A program made the position numbers and the translations under genes. Below, piece after piece: positions 1-7,462 of a stretch of 35,031 bases of DNA. The notes beneath the pieces are model-generated. The model worked only from the letters and a program-made list of their open reading frames with translations, did no database searches and had not been told where the DNA came from. The first letter of the stretch is position 1; the number at the start of each line of letters is the position of its first letter. The DNA is from Petrimonas sp. (GTDB lineage: Bacteria > Bacteroidota > Bacteroidia > Bacteroidales > Dysgonomonadaceae), in the NCBI GenBank assembly GCA_028698105.1, contig JAQVEB010000004.1:1-35031 (forward strand). Direction: 5' to 3'.

Positions 1-448
1 AGCTTTTCGATACTATCTTGATCAGGTTTTTGTACCCTTGCAAATTTTTTGCCAGCACGATCAGGTGCCATCCGCTACCGTCTATTTTGTCAGTTTGCTG
101 AAAACGGTCACGCCTCGCCAAATAGCATTCACAGCCTATTATCGGTTTAAAAAGTTTGGTCTTGGCTTCGTTTATCTTTTCGTCAAACTCAGAGATTTTA
201 TCCGATGCCTCCTCTTTCGCCGCTTTCTCTCTTTTCGCTTTGAGTTCCTTGATGGCGGCATTTACCGGCGCGTTCTTTTTCGATATGTAATTGATGAATT
301 CCTTAACGCCGTACATGGCTCCATGGTCGGTGAGGGCGATGGCTTTCATGCCATCGTTCACGGCTTTGTCCACCAGACGCTGAATGCTGGCTTGCCCGTC
401 GAGCAGGGAATATTGCGAGTGAACGTGTAAATGTATAAAAGGCTGCAT
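1..448 (-). CDS. dnaE: DNA polymerase III alpha subunit, N-terminal part (cut by window edge)
   Basis: This is the catalytic subunit of the replicative polymerase; only the first 149 codons lie in the window. The protein opens with the PHP-domain signature HLHVHSQYSLLDG (residues 6-18), followed by ALTDHGAMYG (38-47) and KPIIGCE (101-107), in the order expected for DnaE. Between the second and third motifs sits a highly charged Lys/Glu-rich stretch (about 62-98) that E. coli DnaE lacks; as far as I recall it is usual in Bacteroidota. The ATG at 448-446 follows an A-rich stretch and lies about 40 bases downstream of a TAnnTTTG box. The gene points out of the window, so its polymerase domains cannot be judged. 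Identification is firm from the PHP motifs. Confidence 0.95.
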   Translation of the reverse strand, partial: MQPFIHLHVHSQYSLLDGQASIQRLVDKAVNDGMKAIALTDHGAMYGVKEFINYISKKNAPVNAAIKELKAKREKAAKEEASDKISEFDEKINEAKTKLFKPIIGCECYLARRDRFQQTDKIDGSGWHLIVLAKNLQGYKNLIKIVSKS

Positions 449-485
449 TTCAGATTGATAGGATTTTTGTAACGTTAGATGCTGA

Positions 486-493
486 CAAATATA
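486..493 (-). promoter_or_regulatory. dnaE promoter, minus-7 box TATATTTG
   Basis: Read on the minus strand this is TATATTTG, an exact match to the Bacteroidota minus-7 consensus TAnnTTTG. It lies about 40 bases upstream of the dnaE ATG. No good TTTG minus-33 element was found at the usual distance. Confidence 0.55.
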
Positions 494-596
494 ACGAAAA
501 AAAAGGTTCTTTCGGGACGAAAGAGAAAGAAGTTATCAACCATGCTTTTTATCTATCGGAATGTGAGGATTTTTGTGAATGTTAAAGTTTTTGGGT

Positions 597-627
597 AAAA
601 AAACCGGCGAATTCGCATCCGCCGGTT
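597..627 (-). terminator. Intrinsic terminator of the minus-strand POT transporter
   Basis: An 8-bp perfect stem AACCGGCG/CGCCGGTT (602-609 with 620-627) closes a 10-base loop. On the minus strand it is followed by a run of seven T (603-597). It begins 25 bases after the transporter stop codon. The other flank is also T-rich on the plus strand, so it may work both ways. Confidence 0.85.
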
Positions 628-651
628 ATTTTTATCGTGAATAAGTTTGTT

Positions 652-2184
652 TTATTTTGAAACTCTTTCGAGCCATTTCAGCATGAAAAGCATCATAAAC
701 ATAGATATCACACAGGCTGTTACAAATATTAACCATGTTCCGGATATCGACATACTGGTGTAGAATATTGCCCCGATAAAGAGCAAACTGTTGCCGGCCG
801 CAGTTGCGCCCAACCATGCACCCTGCATAATACCCTGGTATTTCGGCGGTGCCACTTTGGAAACAAAGGAAATACCCAACGGGCTGATAAATAATTCTGC
901 TACGGTTAAAATAAAATACGTCCCGATCAACAACCATGGGGTTACACGTTCCGCATTGGAGAGCCCGCCCATCGCATCAACTTCCGTTTTGGAAGGCAAT
1001 CCGATTGAACCGAGAGACATAACGACGTAAGCCAGAGCAGCGATACCCATGCCAATGGCAATTTTTCGTGGCGTGGAAGGTTCTTTTCCTTTGGACCGCA
1101 ACCACCCGAAAAATCCCACAATAATGGGTGTTAAGAACACAACGAAGAACGGGTTTATGGATTGGAAAATTTCGGCGCCCTCCAGTGTGGTAAATCCTAA
1201 ATTCAGTTTAATCTGACTTAGGTCGGTATAGTCTTTGGCAAAGTAGGTGAGCGTCAGTCCATTTTGATGAAATGAGAACCAAAAGAAGATCACAACCGCA
1301 AACACGGCAAACAGGGCATACAGACGTTGTTTGATTTCCTCAACGCTCATATCGTCTTCCACAACACCATGAGCCGCGGCCGTTTTAATTTTCGGATCGG
1401 GGAAACGTTTCTTGTTAAATATATAGATGGCCAGCGAAATGAGCATGGCAAAAATGGCTACAGCGAAAGCGTAATGGAATCCGGTAACGAAAACGTTCAG
1501 GTATTCATTGCTGAACGCTGTCATATCCGTGCCGGTAAAACCCACGCGGGCAGCCAGATCCTGTAGCCGTGCGGCTCCTTCGGGTGTGATGGTGTTGCCC
1601 AAATGCTGATGCGCTAACGCGGGGAGGTCGGCATTGTAAGCGAATCCGTTTTTTTCGACCCACCAGTTTCTGACAGCTACGGCAAGAAAAGGCGCGAAAA
1701 TAGCGCCCACGTTTATGAACATATAAAACAACTGGAAACCGGAGTCGCGCATTTTGCTGTATTCCGGCGCGTCGTACATTTGACCCACCAACGCCTGTAA
1801 GTTCCCTTTAAACAGCCCGTTACCGAAAGCGATTGTAAACAGCCCCACACACGTGAGGATAAGTAACAGAGCGAATTTTCCGTGTGGTGCAGGGGTTGGT
1901 GTGGGAACGGCAATAATGAGGTAACCTAAAGCCATCAGTAATAATCCGGCTAAAATTGTTCCCTTGTAATTGCGTGTTCTATCGGCAATAAAGCCGCCTG
2001 CAAGGGCTAGCAGATAAATAGAGGCATAAAAAATAGAATAGATAATACCGGCGTTTGTTTCGTTTAGTCCGAATTTGGCCATAAGAAACAAGGAAAGAAT
2101 CGCCATCATGGTGTAAAACCCGAAGCGTTCGCCCATGTTGGCTAACGAAGCCGCCAGAAGTCCTTTGGGATGATTTTTAAACAT
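652..2184 (-). CDS. POT/PTR2-family proton-dependent oligopeptide transporter-like protein
   Basis: A 510-residue polytopic inner-membrane protein of the proton-coupled oligopeptide transporter family (MFS superfamily). The N-terminal NMGERFGFY (usual motif ExxERFxYY), the TM4 Lys motif GNGLFKGN and the TM7 region FWFSFHQ place it in the family. Two normally acidic positions are changed: the first Glu of ExxER is Asn, and the TM7 Glu (E310 in GkPOT) is His306. Proton coupling or substrate may therefore differ from classical di/tripeptide carriers. An upstream in-frame Met at 2226 lies inside or before the predicted promoter, so the ATG at 2184 is preferred; it starts MFKNHPKGL, parallel to the SHPKGLY start of the divergent paralogue. 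A strong terminator follows. The substrate is not shown by sequence. Confidence 0.85.
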   Translation of the reverse strand: MFKNHPKGLLAASLANMGERFGFYTMMAILSLFLMAKFGLNETNAGIIYSIFYASIYLLALAGGFIADRTRNYKGTILAGLLLMALGYLIIAVPTPTPAPHGKFALLLILTCVGLFTIAFGNGLFKGNLQALVGQMYDAPEYSKMRDSGFQLFYMFINVGAIFAPFLAVAVRNWWVEKNGFAYNADLPALAHQHLGNTITPEGAARLQDLAARVGFTGTDMTAFSNEYLNVFVTGFHYAFAVAIFAMLISLAIYIFNKKRFPDPKIKTAAAHGVVEDDMSVEEIKQRLYALFAVFAVVIFFWFSFHQNGLTLTYFAKDYTDLSQIKLNLGFTTLEGAEIFQSINPFFVVFLTPIIVGFFGWLRSKGKEPSTPRKIAIGMGIAALAYVVMSLGSIGLPSKTEVDAMGGLSNAERVTPWLLIGTYFILTVAELFISPLGISFVSKVAPPKYQGIMQGAWLGATAAGNSLLFIGAIFYTSMSISGTWLIFVTACVISMFMMLFMLKWLERVSK

Positions 2185-2223
2185 TGTGATAGATTTAAAT
2201 ATTACGTAAAATTTTTCAAGCCA

Positions 2224-2231
2224 CAAACATA
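2224..2231 (-). promoter_or_regulatory. Promoter of the minus-strand POT gene, minus-7 box TATGTTTG
   Basis: On the minus strand this reads TATGTTTG, an exact TAnnTTTG match about 40 bases upstream of the ATG at 2184. It overlaps the longer in-frame start at 2226 and so argues for the shorter protein. A TTTG upstream is only 12 bases away, shorter than the usual spacing. Confidence 0.55.
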
Positions 2232-2354
2232 CGTAAAAATCTTCAAATATCGGGTTTATACGTTAAAAAATTAACATTAGCTGGATTTTGCTTTTTTTAG
2301 GGGTGGCAGCGTTAACACCCTTACAATCCGAAAAACGAATAAACCCGTCAGAAG

Positions 2355-2385
2355 TTTCCGAAATCAAAGAAAAAAACTACTTTTG
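2355..2385 (+). promoter_or_regulatory. Promoter of the plus-strand POT gene
   Basis: TTTC at 2355-2358, a 19-base spacer, then TACTTTTG at 2378-2385 closely match the Bacteroidota pattern TTTG-N19-TAnnTTTG. The box lies 22 bases before the ATG at 2408 and inside the longer reading frame that begins at 2288, so it decides the start. Confidence 0.65.
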
Positions 2386-2407
2386 CGTATCAAAAAATCA
2401 AATCGTT

Positions 2408-3958
2408 ATGACTACAACCAAACAATCACACCCGAAAGGACTTTATTTTATTTTCGTGACCGGCATGGCCGAGCGTTTCGGGTATTACGGTATGCGCGCC
2501 ATCTTCGCGTTATACCTCATCAACGCGTTGATGTTCGATAAGGAACTTTCGTCCACCATTTACGGGAATTACACGGGGTTAGTGTATCTCACGCCCCTGA
2601 TCGGCGGCTACGTTGCCGACCGGTACTGGGGCATGCGAAAATCAATCTTCTGGGGAGCCGTGCTGATGGTTTTGGGACAGTTCCTGATGTTCCTGAGCGC
2701 GTGGAATTTTGAAAGTACCGAACTGGCCAAATGGCTGATGTTTGGCGGACTTGGTGCGCTGATATTCGGCAACGGTTTTTTTAAACCGAATATCTCCACA
2801 GCCGTGGGACAACTTTACGAGCCGGGCGACCGAAGGTTGGATTCCGCTTACACCATTTTTTACATGGGAGTGAACCTCGGCGCGTTTCTTGCACCGCTTC
2901 TCTGTGGTTATCTGGGCGATACCGGCAATCCTGCTGATTTTAAATGGGGATTTCTGGCTGCCACCGTCATGATGATCTTTTCCCTGATTTTGTATGCACT
3001 CAAAAAAGATACGTATCTGGTGAATCCGCAAGGGGAACCCATCGGTGTGAAACCGGCTATGAAGGAAGATATAGATAACGCACCGGCTTCTGCGGAGATG
3101 ATGGAGAAACCGAAAGCGAAACTTGATGTAAAACAAACGGTTATTTGGGGAGCGATAGGCGTTTTATTGTATGCCGTTTTCTACATGCTGGTGTTTAAAG
3201 GCGATGTGATCGGCTCGTTTATTTACACGGCGTGCATCGTGATCCCCGGTTACATCATTTCCAACAAATCGCTGACGAAAATTGAGCGCGACCGCATTTG
3301 GGTGATTTACATCATAGCCTTTTTCGTGATATTCTTTTGGTCGGCATTTGAACAGGCAGGCATCTCGCTCACTTACTTTGCCGAAGAGCAAACTAACCGT
3401 ACGATCTTCGGGAAAACCATTCCCACGAGCTGGTTTCAATCGCTCAACGCGATTTTTGTGGTGCTACTGGCGCCGTTGTTTTCCACCATGTGGTTGAAAC
3501 TCGGGCAAAAGAACATGGAACCCGCATCGCCAACCAAACAAGCCATCGGGTTGTTTTTGTTGTCGCTGGGTTATTTGTTGATCGCCTTCGGCGTAAAAGA
3601 TGTGGCTCCGGGTGTGAGGGTGAGCATGTTGTGGTTGGTGGGCCTGTATTTTATTCACACGATGGGAGAGCTCAGTTTATCGCCGATAGGCTTGTCCATG
3701 GTCAATAAGCTTTCTCCTGTCCGTTTTGCATCGCTGCTGATGGGGGTATGGTATTTGTCTATGGCTACTTCCAACAAACTTGCCGGAACGTTGAGCGCAT
3801 TGTATCCCGAAGCGGGAAAATCGAAATCTCTTTTCGGTTTCGAGATCGTGACTTTGCACGATTTTTTCATGATATTCGTGTTTATGGCGGCCATAGCTGC
3901 CGTTATCCTGTTCTTCCTGTCGAAAAGGCTGCAAAAATTGATGCATAATATAAGGTAA
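2408..3958 (+). CDS. POT/PTR2-family peptide:proton symporter
   Basis: A 516-residue member of the proton-coupled oligopeptide transporter family, expected to import di/tripeptides across the inner membrane. Visible landmarks are GMAERFGYYGMR near the N-terminus, GNGFFKPNIS around TM4 with the conserved Lys, and FWSAFEQAG in TM7 with Glu315, the residue matching GkPOT E310. The first Glu of the ExxERFxYY motif is Gly here. The paralogue on the other strand lacks the TM7 Glu, so the two divergent genes are probably not redundant. The reading frame is open from 2288, but the predicted promoter at 2355-2385 and the match to the paralogue's N-terminus favour the ATG at 2408. No clear terminator was seen before the aromatic leader. 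Confidence 0.88.
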   Translation: MTTTKQSHPKGLYFIFVTGMAERFGYYGMRAIFALYLINALMFDKELSSTIYGNYTGLVYLTPLIGGYVADRYWGMRKSIFWGAVLMVLGQFLMFLSAWNFESTELAKWLMFGGLGALIFGNGFFKPNISTAVGQLYEPGDRRLDSAYTIFYMGVNLGAFLAPLLCGYLGDTGNPADFKWGFLAATVMMIFSLILYALKKDTYLVNPQGEPIGVKPAMKEDIDNAPASAEMMEKPKAKLDVKQTVIWGAIGVLLYAVFYMLVFKGDVIGSFIYTACIVIPGYIISNKSLTKIERDRIWVIYIIAFFVIFFWSAFEQAGISLTYFAEEQTNRTIFGKTIPTSWFQSLNAIFVVLLAPLFSTMWLKLGQKNMEPASPTKQAIGLFLLSLGYLLIAFGVKDVAPGVRVSMLWLVGLYFIHTMGELSLSPIGLSMVNKLSPVRFASLLMGVWYLSMATSNKLAGTLSALYPEAGKSKSLFGFEIVTLHDFFMIFVFMAAIAAVILFFLSKRLQKLMHNIR

Positions 3959-4000
3959 AGCGTAAATTTCAGAAAATTTGCAATTTTTTCTTGCAGAAAT

Positions 4001-4030
4001 CTTGTTTTTACAGAAATTGTATTACATTTG
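4001..4030 (+). promoter_or_regulatory. Promoter of the aromatic amino acid operon
   Basis: CTTG at 4001-4004, an 18-base gap, then TACATTTG at 4023-4030, an exact TAnnTTTG minus-7 box. It lies 28 bases upstream of the leader peptide ATG at 4059, placing the transcript start just before the leader. Confidence 0.65.
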
Positions 4031-4058
4031 CACTCTCAATTCGTAGAAAACGAATAAA

Positions 4059-4115
4059 ATGATACATACAAATTTTGCATATTCTTTTTGGTTTTACTTT
4101 TACTTTAGTAGGTGA
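4059..4115 (+). CDS. Aromatic leader peptide controlling the Phe/Tyr operon
   Basis: An 18-codon reading frame, MIHTNFAYSFWFYFYFSR, ends at TGA 4113-4115. Nine of the 18 residues are aromatic (five Phe, three Tyr, one Trp), and seven of the eight residues 9-16 other than one Ser are aromatic. That density is typical of attenuation leader peptides such as PheL and TrpL. It starts 28 bases after an exact minus-7 box and sits between that promoter and a terminator in front of pheA. Two bases after the stop begins a segment that can base-pair with the terminator's 5' arm. A ribosome that finishes the peptide would cover that segment, while one stalled on the Phe/Tyr codons would leave it free. 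Function is inferred from this layout, with no homologue search. Confidence 0.85.
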   Translation: MIHTNFAYSFWFYFYFSR

Positions 4116-4116
4116 A

Positions 4117-4185
4117 GGCAGGATTTTATATGCAAACGGAAAGAAGATTAAAAAGTCATACGATATAAAAAAGTAAAATCCTGTC
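4117..4185 (+). promoter_or_regulatory. Antiterminator (pairs 4117-4128 with 4174-4185)
   Basis: GGCAGGATTTTA at 4117-4128 can form 12 pairs (one G-U) with TAAAATCCTGTC at 4174-4185. The second segment contains the 5' arm of the terminator, so the two hairpins exclude each other. The first segment is in effect a second copy of the terminator's 3' arm placed directly behind the leader stop codon. Confidence 0.8.
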
Positions 4186-4208
4186 GCTACAACGGCAGGA
4201 TTTTTTTT
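4175..4208 (+). terminator. Attenuator: intrinsic terminator before pheA
   Basis: The stem AAAATCCTGTCG (4175-4186) pairs with CGGCAGGATTTT (4193-4204) over 12 positions, one of them a wobble, around a 6-base loop, and runs into T through 4208. It lies 26 bases before the pheA start, inside the operon leader, so it can only be a regulated terminator for the downstream genes. Confidence 0.88.
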
Positions 4209-4234
4209 AGATAGATAACGAAGTTGAATTACAG

Positions 4235-5083
4235 ATGAAAAAAATAGCGATACAAGGCGGATTAGGCGCTTATCACGAGATTGCAGCGCGCGATTATTTC
4301 GAAGGCGAAGAACTGGAAATTGTGCCTTGCCTCACCTTTCGTGATATTTTTGCCGAGGCAAAAAAAGACCCGTCGCTCATTGGCGTTATGGCCATTGAAA
4401 ATACCATTGCCGGCGGGTTGTTGCAGAATCACGATCTGCTGAAGATGAATGATTTACAGATCGCGGGCGAATACAAACTGCGTATTTCACACTCGCTGGC
4501 TGTGCTGCCCAGGCAATCGCCGGAGGATATCAGGGAAGTGATGTCGCACCCCATGGCGCTGATGCAGTGTGAGGAGTACTTAGATACGTTGCCCGATATA
4601 AAAATTGTGGAACACGAAGACACCGCACTCGCCGCCAAAGAGATTCGCGACCGCGGATTGAAAGGCACAGCGGCGATTTGCAGCAGCCTCGCCGCTGAAA
4701 TATACGGGTTGGAAGTCCTTGCTTCGGAAATTGAGACGAACAAGCGGAATTTCACCCGTTTTTTAATTCTCGCCCAGGGCGATACGCTCAAAGAACTGCA
4801 AAAGAATAACCACATCAGCAAATCGTCGCTGGTTTTTGTGCTTCCGCACAAGGAGGGTAGTTTGTCGCAGGTGCTTTCGGTATTGTCGTTTTACGGCATC
4901 AACCTTACGCGCATACAATCGCTGCCCATCGTTGGGCGCGAGTGGGAATACCAGTTTTACATTGATCTTACGTTCGCCGATTACGACCGTTATCGTCAAT
5001 CCATTGACGCGATAATGCCACTGATTAGCGATTTAAAAATTCTGGGCGAATACAGGAAAGGAAAACAAACGATAGAAGAATAA
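4235..5083 (+). CDS. pheA: Prephenate dehydratase with C-terminal ACT domain
   Basis: A 282-residue monofunctional enzyme converting prephenate to phenylpyruvate, the committed step to Phe. Residues 1-180 form the dehydratase domain: AIQGGLGAYHE near the start, AIENTIAGG (53-61) and the active-site TRF (174-176) in KRNFTRFLIL. An ACT domain follows from about 197. In Phe-inhibited enzymes this carries an ESRP motif; here the matching stretch NLTRIQSLP has QSLP, so allosteric control by Phe may be weak or different. There is no chorismate mutase domain, which instead is fused to the DAHP synthase two genes downstream. It is the first structural gene behind the attenuator, and its stop lies 5 bases before the aminotransferase start. 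Confidence 0.95.
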   Translation: MKKIAIQGGLGAYHEIAARDYFEGEELEIVPCLTFRDIFAEAKKDPSLIGVMAIENTIAGGLLQNHDLLKMNDLQIAGEYKLRISHSLAVLPRQSPEDIREVMSHPMALMQCEEYLDTLPDIKIVEHEDTALAAKEIRDRGLKGTAAICSSLAAEIYGLEVLASEIETNKRNFTRFLILAQGDTLKELQKNNHISKSSLVFVLPHKEGSLSQVLSVLSFYGINLTRIQSLPIVGREWEYQFYIDLTFADYDRYRQSIDAIMPLISDLKILGEYRKGKQTIEE

Positions 5084-5088
5084 CGGAA

Positions 5089-6252
5089 ATGAGCATAGAA
5101 CCTGCCGAACATATAAAAAACGTGCCGGAATATTATTTTTCGGTAAAACTGGCCGAAGTGGCCAGAATGAATGCCGAAGGCAAAGATGTGATCAATCTGG
5201 GTGTGGGAAGCCCCGATCAGCCGCCATCGGAAGCCACGATTGAGGCGCTTTGCGAAAGCGCCCGAAAACCCGACACACACGGCTACCAGTCTTACACCGG
5301 AATTCCCGAGCTGCGCTGCGCTTTTGCCGGGTGGTATCAGAAATATTACAATGTAACGCTTTCGGAGAACGAAATCCTGCCTTTGATCGGTTCCAAGGAA
5401 GGCGTTCTGCACATTTCGCTCACTTTCTTGAACGTAGGCGACGGGGTTTTGGTGCCCAATCCCGGATACCCGACATATTCGTCGGTATCCTCTCTTATGC
5501 GGGCGCGGCTCATTCCATACGATTTGTTGGAAGAAAACGGCTGGCAACCCGATTTCGAAGCGCTGGAAAAAACGGACTTGTCCGGTGTTAAACTCATGTG
5601 GGTAAATTACCCCAATATGCCTACGGGCGCGAACGCTACAAAGGCATTGTTCGAGAAACTGGTTGCCTTCGGCAAGAAGCACAGCATCATCATTTGTCAC
5701 GACAACCCATACAGTTTCATCCTGAACAACAAACCGATGAGCATTCTTTCGGTGGAAGGCGCAAAAGACATCTGCATTGAGCTGAACTCCATGAGCAAGT
5801 CGCACAACATGCCCGGATGGCGCATGGGAGTGCTGGCCTCGAACGCGCAATTCGTGAAATGGGTGCTCACCGAAAAAAGCAATATAGACAGCGGCCAGTT
5901 CAAACCCATGCAACTGGCTACCGTGGCGGCGTTATCCAATCCGCCTGAGTGGTACGACGAAATGAATGCATTATACGCAGCCCGGCGCGCATGGGCCGAA
6001 AAGATCATGGATTTGCTCGGCTGCATGTACGATAAAAAGCAGGTTGGATTGTTCGTTTGGGCAAAAATTCCTGATACGGCGCCCGACAGCAAAGCATTTA
6101 TTGACGATATTTTATACAACGCGAACGTGTTTCTCACTCCCGGAGCCATTTTCGGTAGCAACGGCCAGCGATATATTCGTATCTCGTTGTGTGCGCCTGA
6201 AGAAAAACTTAAGGAAGCGTATGACAGGATTGAAAAAATGTTCAACGTTTAA
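5089..6252 (+). CDS. Class I/II PLP-dependent aminotransferase (probable aromatic or prephenate aminotransferase)
   Basis: A 387-residue fold-type I aminotransferase. The PLP lysine is K237 in SMSKSHNMPGWRMG, and GVGSPDQPP near the N-terminus plus the late RISLCAPEE also fit class I/II enzymes of the aspartate or LL-diaminopimelate aminotransferase type. Lying five bases behind pheA and ahead of DAHP synthase-chorismate mutase and tyrA, it most likely supplies the transamination step of Phe/Tyr synthesis, acting on phenylpyruvate and 4-hydroxyphenylpyruvate or directly on prephenate. The family assignment is firm; the substrate is inferred from operon context only. It falls under the same attenuator as pheA. 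Confidence 0.88.
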   Translation: MSIEPAEHIKNVPEYYFSVKLAEVARMNAEGKDVINLGVGSPDQPPSEATIEALCESARKPDTHGYQSYTGIPELRCAFAGWYQKYYNVTLSENEILPLIGSKEGVLHISLTFLNVGDGVLVPNPGYPTYSSVSSLMRARLIPYDLLEENGWQPDFEALEKTDLSGVKLMWVNYPNMPTGANATKALFEKLVAFGKKHSIIICHDNPYSFILNNKPMSILSVEGAKDICIELNSMSKSHNMPGWRMGVLASNAQFVKWVLTEKSNIDSGQFKPMQLATVAALSNPPEWYDEMNALYAARRAWAEKIMDLLGCMYDKKQVGLFVWAKIPDTAPDSKAFIDDILYNANVFLTPGAIFGSNGQRYIRISLCAPEEKLKEAYDRIEKMFNV

Positions 6253-6291
6253 GGTTCAAAGTTAAGAGTTCATGTTATTTGCGACTCAAAC

Positions 6292-6328
6292 ATTAACACC
6301 AAACGTCAAATTTTAAACATCAAATAAC
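6292..6328 (+). repeat. Degenerate CATCAAACGTC-type intergenic repeat, copy 1
   Basis: The spacer before the DAHP synthase gene is built from variants of a short unit (ACACCAAACGTCAAA, AAACATCAAATAACG). The same unit recurs, better preserved, at 7563-7640 before tyrA. It has no reading frame or strong structure. Confidence 0.5.
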
Positions 6329-6334
6329 GAAAAT

Positions 6335-7405
6335 ATGAATTTCGAATCAATTTTACTTCCCGGCATAGACCCTAAACGACCGTTGGTTATTTCGGGCCCC
6401 TGCAGCGCCGAGACCGAAGAACAAGTGATGGCTACGGCCACGCAAATAGCCGCAAACGGCATCAAGATATTTCGCGCCGGAGTATGGAAACCGCGCACCA
6501 AACCCGGCGGGTTCGAGGGCGTAGGCAGCGAGGCTCTTAAATGGTTGCAACGGGTGAAAAGAGAAACCGGCATGTACACGGCCGTAGAGGTGGCAACGGA
6601 GAAGCACGTCTATGAAGCCCTGAAGTTCGGGGTTGACATTCTGTGGATCGGCGCACGCACAACGGCCAACCCTTTTGCCGTGCAGGAAATTGCCGATACC
6701 TTACGCGGGGTGGACATTCCCGTGTTGATCAAAAATCCGGTAAACCCTGATGTGGAGCTGTGGGTGGGCGCGCTGGAGCGTCTTTACAATGCAGGGATTA
6801 CCCGATTGGGAGCTATCCATCGCGGTTTCAGCTCTGCCGATAAAAACGTGTACCGTAACATTCCGCAATGGCACATTCCCATTGAGTTGCGCCGCCGTTT
6901 TCGCGATTTGCCGTTGATCTGCGACCCGAGCCATATCGGCGGAAAGCGAAACCTGATACTGAAAATAAGCCAGCAGGCGATGGATTTGAATTTCGACGGC
7001 CTGATCATCGAGTCGCACATCGCTCCCGATGAGGCGTGGAGCGACAGCGCCCAACAGGTAACGCCCCTCGCGCTGAAAGAGATACTGGCATCGCTCATCA
7101 TCCGCGATACGGTGCAGACAACCGAAGACCTGTCGGTGCTACGCGGCCAGATTGACGAGATTGACAACAGCCTGCTCGAATTATTGTCCAAGCGCATGCG
7201 CGTGTCGCGCGAGATCGGGCAGTACAAGCTGGAGCACGGCATGCCGGTTCTGCAGACGGTGCGCTACGATGAAATTCTGAAAGATCGCGCCGAGCAGGGC
7301 GAAAAAATGGATATGTCGGGCGAATTCGTGAAAAAAGTGCTCGAAAATATCCACGAAGAATCCGTTCGCCAGCAGTTGGTGATCATGGAGAAAGCGGGAA
7401 AGTGA
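6335..7405 (+). CDS. Bifunctional 3-deoxy-7-phosphoheptulonate synthase / chorismate mutase
   Basis: A 356-residue fusion carrying the entry enzyme of the shikimate pathway (DAHP from PEP and erythrose 4-phosphate) and chorismate mutase (chorismate to prephenate). Residues 1-260 are a type I-beta DAHP synthase without the N-terminal regulatory extension: SGPCSAET (20-27, metal-binding Cys23), KPRTKPGGFEG (52-62), KNPVNPD, AIHRGFS and CDPSHIGGKRN. An AroQ-type mutase starts near 266 with VLRGQIDEIDN, then LLSKRM and IGQYKLEHG. The same DAHP synthase-mutase order is known from Prevotella and Porphyromonas, where the mutase domain takes part in allosteric control by prephenate. The 82-base gap before it contains decayed CATCAAA-type repeats and no promoter match. 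Confidence 0.95.
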   Translation: MNFESILLPGIDPKRPLVISGPCSAETEEQVMATATQIAANGIKIFRAGVWKPRTKPGGFEGVGSEALKWLQRVKRETGMYTAVEVATEKHVYEALKFGVDILWIGARTTANPFAVQEIADTLRGVDIPVLIKNPVNPDVELWVGALERLYNAGITRLGAIHRGFSSADKNVYRNIPQWHIPIELRRRFRDLPLICDPSHIGGKRNLILKISQQAMDLNFDGLIIESHIAPDEAWSDSAQQVTPLALKEILASLIIRDTVQTTEDLSVLRGQIDEIDNSLLELLSKRMRVSREIGQYKLEHGMPVLQTVRYDEILKDRAEQGEKMDMSGEFVKKVLENIHEESVRQQLVIMEKAGK

Positions 7406-7410
7406 AAGTT

Positions 7411-7460
7411 GAGACTTGGAGACTGGGAGACTGGGTGAGAGGAAGACTTGGAGAGGGAGA
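7411..7460 (+). repeat. G-rich GAGACTTGG/GAGACTGGG low-complexity repeat
   Basis: About 50 bases of imperfect tandem units of the type GAGACTTGGAGACTGGGAGA lie directly behind the DAHP synthase-mutase gene. A matching tract occurs at 11761-11829 and a shorter one at 10893-10911, both C-rich on the plus strand. All three are G-rich in the sense of the adjacent genes. Confidence 0.6.
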
Positions 7461-7462
7461 TG

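Noticed and set aside
38-430. A 130-codon plus-strand frame at the window start
   Set aside because: It is the antisense shadow of dnaE, which carries clear PHP motifs on the other strand.
2288-2407. Longer N-terminus for the plus-strand POT protein
   Set aside because: The predicted promoter lies within this stretch, and the encoded residues are not transporter-like. The ATG at 2408 matches the paralogue's start.
3961-3990. AAATTT repeats followed by T-run behind the plus-strand POT gene as a terminator
   Set aside because: The possible stem is short and purely A-T, in an AT-rich spacer; too weak to report.
4996-5913. A 305-codon open frame on the minus strand
   Set aside because: It lies antisense to the aminotransferase and pheA genes, whose motifs are unmistakable, and its product shows no recognisable domain. 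The same holds for most long antisense frames here, such as 33861-34544 and 18265-18867.
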